Source: Acidobacteriota bacterium
Lineage (GTDB): Bacteria; Acidobacteriota; Vicinamibacteria; Marinacidobacterales; Marinacidobacteraceae
Length of the DNA: 35,405 bases
Assembly (NCBI GenBank): GCA_022822745.1
Contig: JAJEAO010000062.1
Span: 1 to 35,405, forward strand
Direction of reading: 5' to 3'
The translations under genes and the position numbers were made by a program. The notes under the pieces are model-generated. The model saw only the letters and a program-made list of their open reading frames with translations, was not told the origin of the DNA and ran no database searches. Below are positions 30,982 through 35,405 of this stretch, in pieces. Every line of letters begins with the position of its first letter. Position 1 is the first letter of the stretch.

Positions 30982-31179
30982 GTGACGCGGCCTCTCGAAG
31001 GCGCGGCGGGACTCTTCGCCCCGCTGGTCGCGCTGCGTCTTCTCGTCGCGCTCGCCCCCGCCGAGCCTCTCCTCGGGGGCGTACCGCTCGGTCTTGCGCT
31101 CGAACTCGGCGTGGTCGCGTTCTCGACGCTCGTCCTCCACCGGGCCGCGCGGGCGGTCTTCCGGAGCGAGTCGGACTGA
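30982..31179 (+). CDS. Small two-helix membrane protein, possible symporter partner (DUF3311-like)
   Basis: This 65-residue protein has two hydrophobic segments (AAGLFAPLVALRLLVALAP and LGLALELGVVAFSTLVLH) and a charged tail. The EPLLGGVPLGL stretch between helices resembles the EPxLxGIPxxY pattern of DUF3311 small proteins, which commonly precede sodium/solute symporter genes; the match is weak and recalled from memory. Its gene starts at GTG 30982, 7 nt after the previous stop, and lies 66 nt before the symporter. An accessory or stabilising subunit is the likely role. Confidence 0.6.
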   Translation: MTRPLEGAAGLFAPLVALRLLVALAPAEPLLGGVPLGLALELGVVAFSTLVLHRAARAVFRSESD

Positions 31180-31245
31180 CCCCGCGACGGCGACTGCCGG
31201 AATTCCCCTGAAGCCTCCGGCCTCCCCGGTCGCGCCACCGCTCCG

Positions 31246-32721
31246 ATGACCCTCCTCGTCGTCTCCGCCTACCTGGCGGCGGTGATCGGCATCGGTCTGG
31301 TCGCGCGGCGGTTCGGGGCCCGCGGGAGCGCCGGGGGCGGGGAGGGCTACTTCCTCGCCGGTCGGTCCATCGGCCCGTTCGTCCTGCTCATGACGCTGTT
31401 CGGGACGAACATGACCGCGTTCACGATCCTGGGGGCGTCGGGCGAGGGCTACCGGCAGGGAATGCGGGTGTTCGCGCTCATGGCCACGAACTCCGCCGTC
31501 GTGATTCCCATGACGTTCCTCGTCATCGGCGTGCCGCTGTGGCGGCTGGGAAAGCGCCACGGATTCGCCACGCAGGCCGAGTTCTTCACGGCGCGCTACG
31601 GGTCGCCCGGACTCGGGCTGCTCGTCCTGGGGGCGAGTCTTCTCTGGCTGGTTCCCTACGTCCTGATCGGAGTGCAGGGCGGGGGCGCGGCCCTCGCCAC
31701 GATCGTCGGCCCGGACCTCGACTTCCCGGTCTGGGTGGGCAGTCTGGCGATGTGCCTGGTGGTCCTCGCCTACCTCGTCGCCGGCGGCATGCGCAGCACG
31801 GCGATCGTGAACACCTTCCAGACGCTGGTCTTCATGCTGGTGGCGGGGCTCGCGTTCCTCGTGATCACGGAAGGGCTGGGGGGATTCCCGGCCGCGGCCG
31901 GGCGGCTGCGGGCCGCATCCCCGGAACTGTTCGAGCTGTCCCGATCCCCGCGGGACTGGATCCAGATCGCCACCTATCTCTTCGTGCCGCTCTCGACCTC
32001 CTGCTTCCCCCACATCTTCAGCCACTGGATGTCGGCCCGGAGCGCCTCCGCGTTCCGGCTCAGCGTGCTCGCCTACCCCGCCTGCATCGCGGTCGTCTGG
32101 TTCCCCAGCGTCGTCCTCGGGGCGCTCGGGCGACTCGAAGCGCCCGACGGCGCCGCCGGACCGATCATCATCCTGCTGATCCGGGAACACGCCGGAAGCC
32201 TCCTGGCCGGATGTCTCGCGGCGGGCGTGTTCGCCGCGATCATGTCCTCGCTCGACTCGCAGACCCTCTCGGTCGGGACGATGATGACCCGGGATGCCGC
32301 TCCCCGGCTCGCGTTCCTCGCGCGGTGGGTGAAGGGTCGGGAAGCGCTCGCCGGACGGCTGTTCGTGCTGCTCTTCCTGCTCGTGGTGTTCGGGCTCAGC
32401 CTGGTGTCCAGCCAGACCGTGTTCAGTCTCGGCGTGTGGGCGCTGTCCGGATTCAGCACCCTGTTCCCGATCCTGTTCGCCTCCCTCTACTGGAAGCGCG
32501 CGACGGCGGCGGGGGCGGCCGCCGGAGTCCTCGCGGGGCTCTCGGTGTGGGCATTCCTGTTCTGGTCGTCGCGCGGCGCCCCGGGATGGACGATCGCCGA
32601 CTCGGGCGTCGAGCCGGCGGCTGCGATCGTGCTCGCCTCGACCGCGGCGCTCGTCGGGGTGTCGCTCCTCACCCGGCCGCCGGGACGGGATCGGCTCGCC
32701 GGGTTCTTCGCCGGCCGCTGA
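31246..32721 (+). CDS. Sodium:solute symporter family (SSS) transporter
   Basis: This 491-residue inner-membrane protein has the SSS architecture of about 13 hydrophobic helices. Signature stretches: YFLAGRSIGPFVLLMTLFGT with a conserved N in GTNMTAFTILGASGEGYRQG; LVAGLAFLVITEGLGGFPAA; SCFPHIFSHWMSARSASAFR; and AAIMSSLDSQTLSVGTMMTRD, whose serines/threonine supply the Na2 site in this family. The substrate cannot be read from sequence; the nearest relatives I recall are monocarboxylate/pantothenate-like SSS members. Transport is into the cytoplasm driven by Na+. Confidence 0.93.
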   Translation: MTLLVVSAYLAAVIGIGLVARRFGARGSAGGGEGYFLAGRSIGPFVLLMTLFGTNMTAFTILGASGEGYRQGMRVFALMATNSAVVIPMTFLVIGVPLWRLGKRHGFATQAEFFTARYGSPGLGLLVLGASLLWLVPYVLIGVQGGGAALATIVGPDLDFPVWVGSLAMCLVVLAYLVAGGMRSTAIVNTFQTLVFMLVAGLAFLVITEGLGGFPAAAGRLRAASPELFELSRSPRDWIQIATYLFVPLSTSCFPHIFSHWMSARSASAFRLSVLAYPACIAVVWFPSVVLGALGRLEAPDGAAGPIIILLIREHAGSLLAGCLAAGVFAAIMSSLDSQTLSVGTMMTRDAAPRLAFLARWVKGREALAGRLFVLLFLLVVFGLSLVSSQTVFSLGVWALSGFSTLFPILFASLYWKRATAAGAAAGVLAGLSVWAFLFWSSRGAPGWTIADSGVEPAAAIVLASTAALVGVSLLTRPPGRDRLAGFFAGR

Positions 32722-32798
32722 GGCGGACCTCGATCCGGAATCTTCCCCCGGCCGGACGACGACCGGGGCGAGCCGCCCGCTCCCGACCCGAGCGCGGG

Positions 32799-33890
32799 AT
32801 GCGAGGGAGTGGCGCCGGACTTACGATTCGTCGGGTGTCCGGCCCCCGATTCCTGTCCCTGCTGCTGATCCTGCTCGCCGCATCGGCGGGAGCGCAGGAT
32901 CTGCCGCCCGGCGAGCGCGTCTTCCACACCTTCTCCATCGCGGCGGTGGACCCCGCCACCGGTGAATCGGGGGTCGCCGTCACGACGCGAAACCCGTGCG
33001 TGGGCAACGGCGTGCCGTGGGTGCGCGCCGGCGTCGGCGCCGTAGCCACGCAGGCCCGCACCCGGACGGAGTACGGGCGGGAGCTCCTCGATCTCCTCGC
33101 CGACGGGCTCCCGCCGGAGGAAGCCCTCGCGGCTCGCCTCGCCGAGGACGACGGAGCCGCGTTCCGACAGATCGGCGTCGTGGCGCTCGCGGGCGGGGCG
33201 GCGCAGCACACCGGATCGGAGGCCAGCGGCTGGGCGGGACATCGGGCCGGGTCGGACTACGCCGCCCAGGGGAACGTCCTCGTCGGCCCCGAGGTCGTGG
33301 AGGCGGTGGCCGAGGACTTCGAGGCGACTCGCGGCAGCGGGCGAGCGCTCGCGGACCGCCTGGTCTCGGCGCTGGAGGCGGGCCAGGCGGCGGGCGGCGA
33401 TCTCCGGCGGGGCCGACGGCAGTCGGCAGCCGTGATGGTGGCGGACCCTCGCGACGGAGGATCCCGGCGGGAGGACCGGATCTCGACGAACCTCCAGGTC
33501 TGCGAGCACCCGACCCCGGTGGCCGAGCTCCGTCGGGTGCACGACGCCGTCGCCGGAGTCCTCGGATACCGAACCCTCCAGATGTTCGCCGGGAACGATG
33601 TCGCCCAGTTGCGCATCCTGATCGAGGAGGCCGGCTGCGCCGGGAGGGCGTGGCGCGCGGAGATCGAGGGAGCCCGGGCGCGGGAACTGCGGGTCTTCGA
33701 CGCCAGGCTCGCGGAGGCGGTGGACGCCTGCCGGAGCGGGCTGGGCCTCTCGACTCCCGACCGCGGCGGATCTCCCCCGGGACTCGCCGACCGCGAGTTC
33801 GTCGAGGCGCTGTGGGCGCAGCTCGAGGGCCAGGGACGGGCGGCGGAGGTCCGGGCCCGCCTCGCCCCGCTGGTTCGCATCACCCGATGA
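32799..33890 (+). CDS. DUF1028 family protein (Ntn-hydrolase-like), probably exported
   Basis: This 363-residue protein has a hydrophobic signal ([15 protein letters not shown]) followed by the DUF1028 domain: [60 protein letters not shown] and [23 protein letters not shown]1028 has an Ntn-hydrolase-like fold; the activity of this branch is uncertain. About 120 residues after the domain contain a Cys pair and [23 protein letters not shown] 32799 is used; GTG 32835 gives a tidier 20-residue signal peptide and is equally possible, neither having a strong ribosome binding site. It overlaps the threonine aldolase start (ATGA). Confidence 0.88.
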   Translation: MRGSGAGLTIRRVSGPRFLSLLLILLAASAGAQDLPPGERVFHTFSIAAVDPATGESGVAVTTRNPCVGNGVPWVRAGVGAVATQARTRTEYGRELLDLLADGLPPEEALAARLAEDDGAAFRQIGVVALAGGAAQHTGSEASGWAGHRAGSDYAAQGNVLVGPEVVEAVAEDFEATRGSGRALADRLVSALEAGQAAGGDLRRGRRQSAAVMVADPRDGGSRREDRISTNLQVCEHPTPVAELRRVHDAVAGVLGYRTLQMFAGNDVAQLRILIEEAGCAGRAWRAEIEGARARELRVFDARLAEAVDACRSGLGLSTPDRGGSPPGLADREFVEALWAQLEGQGRAAEVRARLAPLVRITR

Positions 33891-35020
33891 GCGCTTCCGG
33901 GGGCGTCTCCGGCGCGCCGACGGCGGCCGGCCGGCCGGTTCGGGTCGATCTGCGGAGTGACACCGTCTCGCGGCCCACTCCGGCGATGCGGGACGCCATG
34001 GCTCGGGCGCCGGTCGGCGACGACGTGTACGGCGACGACCCTTCGGTGCGGCGTCTGGAAGAGCGAACCGCCGCCTTGCTGGGCAAGGAGACCGCGGTCT
34101 TCACGCCGACCGGCACGATGAGCAACCAGATCGCGATCCGGTGCCATGTCGAGCCGGGCGACCTCGTGCTCGCGGAGGCGAGGGCGCACGCCTACCTCGT
34201 GGAGTCGGGCGGGCCGGCGGCGCTGTCGGGCGCGACCATCCTCGGCCTCCCCGGCATCCGGGGCGCCTTCGATCCGGGCCAGGTCCGGTCCGCGGTCTCT
34301 CCCCCCCACCGACTGGTGCCCGGCGCCTGCCACCCGCCGCCGCGGCTGCTCCTCGCCGAGAACACCCACAACGGCGCCGGAGGCGCAGTCTGGCCGCTGC
34401 GGAAGCTCGTGGAGGCCGCCGGGACCGCGCGGGAACTCGGGCTCGCGAGCCACCTCGACGGCGCCCGACTCTGGCACGCCACGGCCGCGACCGGGATCCC
34501 GGAACGGGAGTATGCAGCGCCATTCGACACCGTGAGCGTCTGCTTCTCCAAGGCGCTCGGCGCGCCGATGGGGTCGTGCCTCGCCGGAGACCGGGCCTCG
34601 ATCGGGCGGGCTCGGCGCTTCCGGCAGATGTTCGGCGGCGGCTTCCGACAGGCGGGCATCGTCGCGGCGGGAGCGCTCCACGCGCTCGAGAACCACCGGG
34701 ACCGCCTCCCGGAAGACCACCGCCGGGCGCGGCGACTGGCCGAAGGGCTGGCGGGAATGCCGGGACTCGTCCTCGATCCGGCGAGCGTGGAAACGAACAT
34801 CGTCCGGTTCGGCCTGGAGGGCGTGAACGCTTTCCGCCTCGCCGAAGAGCTGCTCGAGCGTGAAGTCGCGGTCCTTCCCGGGGGGCCGGCCGCCATGCGG
34901 GTCATCCCTCACCTGCAGATCGGGGACGATGACGTGGACTACGCCCTCGCGGCGTTCGGGGAGGCCCTCGACGCGCTGCGAGCCGTGGCGTCGGCTCCGG
35001 CGGGCGTTCCCGCCGGCTGA
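33887..35020 (+). CDS. Low-specificity L-threonine aldolase
   Basis: This 377-residue fold-type I PLP enzyme cleaves L-threonine or L-allo-threonine to glycine and acetaldehyde. Family motifs: [15 protein letters not shown] near the start, [81 protein letters not shown] and [16 protein letters not shown] with the PLP-lysine K222. Length is normal. ATG 33887 overlaps the DUF1028 stop (ATGA), so the two are coupled. Together with the symporter upstream, amino-acid uptake and breakdown is a possible theme, which is inference. Confidence 0.95.
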   Translation: MSASGGVSGAPTAAGRPVRVDLRSDTVSRPTPAMRDAMARAPVGDDVYGDDPSVRRLEERTAALLGKETAVFTPTGTMSNQIAIRCHVEPGDLVLAEARAHAYLVESGGPAALSGATILGLPGIRGAFDPGQVRSAVSPPHRLVPGACHPPPRLLLAENTHNGAGGAVWPLRKLVEAAGTARELGLASHLDGARLWHATAATGIPEREYAAPFDTVSVCFSKALGAPMGSCLAGDRASIGRARRFRQMFGGGFRQAGIVAAGALHALENHRDRLPEDHRRARRLAEGLAGMPGLVLDPASVETNIVRFGLEGVNAFRLAEELLEREVAVLPGGPAAMRVIPHLQIGDDDVDYALAAFGEALDALRAVASAPAGVPAG

Positions 35021-35225
35021 ACCCGCCCCGGGAGCGCCCCTCTCGGTCCCCGAGCGACAGGCGGGGCCGCGACCGCGAGAACCGGCCCGGCGCACCGGCA
35101 CTGTGCCTGCGCCGGCGTACGCGTGCCGGGCAGGAGCCCGGCGCGCCGGCACTGTCCCGGCGCCGGCGTTCCCGTGCCGGGCAGGGCCGCTACCGCGAGA
35201 ACCGGCCCGACGCGCCGCGGCGATC
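35021..35225. repeat. Intergenic family-B repeats (inverted relative to 1-144)
   Basis: 205 bp without a gene. The sequence is the reverse complement form of family B: cores CGCGAGAACCGGCCCGGCG at about 35075 and CGCGAGAACCGGCCCGACG at about 35193. Between them are several GCGCCGGCACTG and CGTGCCGGGCAG modules (35093-35184). Content mirrors the patch at the left end of the window. Confidence 0.7.
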
Positions 35226-35405
35226 TCAGCCCGCGGCTCCCACGGAAGCGCCGAGACGCCGGATGGCCTCCGGGATGTCCCGCGCAGGGACATGGCTGAA
35301 GGAAAGGCGCAGCGAGGTGCGAGCGGGAGGAGATTCCGGATCGGCGAAGAAGGGGGCGCCGGCCACGAACGCGACGCGGTGGTCCTCGATGGCGCGCGGA
35401 AGGAG
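35226..35405 (-). CDS. PLP-dependent aminotransferase, C-terminal fragment (cut by window edge)
   Basis: The last 59 residues of a minus-strand gene enter from the right edge. The text AIEDHRVAFVAGAPFFADPE followed by TSLRLSFSHVPARDIPEAIR matches the C-terminal end of class I/II aminotransferases of the LysN/MocR-like group. In that group a conserved Arg in LRLSF contacts the substrate carboxylate. The start and PLP-lysine lie outside the window, so the exact substrate cannot be judged. The stop is at 35226-35228, next to the repeat patch. Confidence 0.85.
   Translation of the reverse strand, partial: LLPRAIEDHRVAFVAGAPFFADPESPPARTSLRLSFSHVPARDIPEAIRRLGASVGAAG

Noticed and set aside
34301-34307. 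Seven-C run in the threonine aldolase gene as a second slippage switch
   Set aside because: Runs of 6-7 are expected at this GC content and the enzyme is housekeeping; it does not compare with the 12-C tract.

Overview
The window is about 35.4 kb of very GC-rich bacterial DNA (roughly 70% by eye). Genes are tightly packed, with many ATGA, GTGA and TGATG stop/start overlaps. Signal-peptide proteins, a lipoprotein, a DUF481-type beta-barrel candidate and a periplasmic penicillin-acylase homologue suggest a diderm. A eukaryote/CAD-like CarB, a myo-inositol-phosphate synthase and abundant palindromic intergenic repeats would fit an uncultured Acidobacteriota-, Eisenbacteria- or Gemmatimonadota-like lineage. 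The phylum cannot be fixed from this sequence alone. I found no tRNA, rRNA, CRISPR array or transposase.

Region 1 (1-10433) is a defence/toxin-antitoxin island. It holds a Cys-rich protein of unknown function (196-885), a two-gene restriction-modification system (helicase-nuclease 1070-3991 and methyltransferase 3988-6609), a Phd/YefM-PIN toxin-antitoxin pair (6679-7330), a frameshifted AAA-ATPase/PD-(D/E)XK gene (7323-8898), and an AbiEii-type nucleotidyltransferase toxin (9747-10433) preceded by two tandem paralogues of a 124-residue putative antitoxin. Two features stand out. The methyltransferase gene contains a tract of 12 consecutive C residues, the kind of hypermutable repeat that makes phase-variable methyltransferases. 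The second putative antitoxin overlaps its toxin by 119 nt. Three toxin-antitoxin genes also carry a TACA[AC]T box exactly 6 nt before the ATG, suggesting leaderless transcripts.

Region 2 (10480-24817) is housekeeping and envelope. On the minus strand are myo-inositol-1-phosphate synthase and a 2[4Fe-4S] ferredoxin-like protein. On the plus strand is an operon of cell-wall amidase, GerMN lipoprotein, RNase PH, RdgB, nitroreductase and a membrane protein, resembling the widespread gerM-rph-rdgB neighbourhood. It converges on a penicillin-acylase homologue on the minus strand across a run of hairpins. Divergent from the acylase are a DUF481-like protein, an S51/class I amidotransferase-like protein, an esterase-fold protein that has lost its nucleophile, and a PatB/MalY-type C-S lyase.

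Region 3 (24818-35405) starts with a 420-bp patch of two interspersed repeat families. It continues with carAB (minus strand), a secreted protein of unknown function, a small membrane protein plus Na+/solute symporter, a DUF1028 protein, threonine aldolase, another repeat patch, and the C-terminal end of a PLP aminotransferase cut by the window edge. The palindromic repeat family recurs just past gene ends and has been read into the C-termini of both MalY and CarB.
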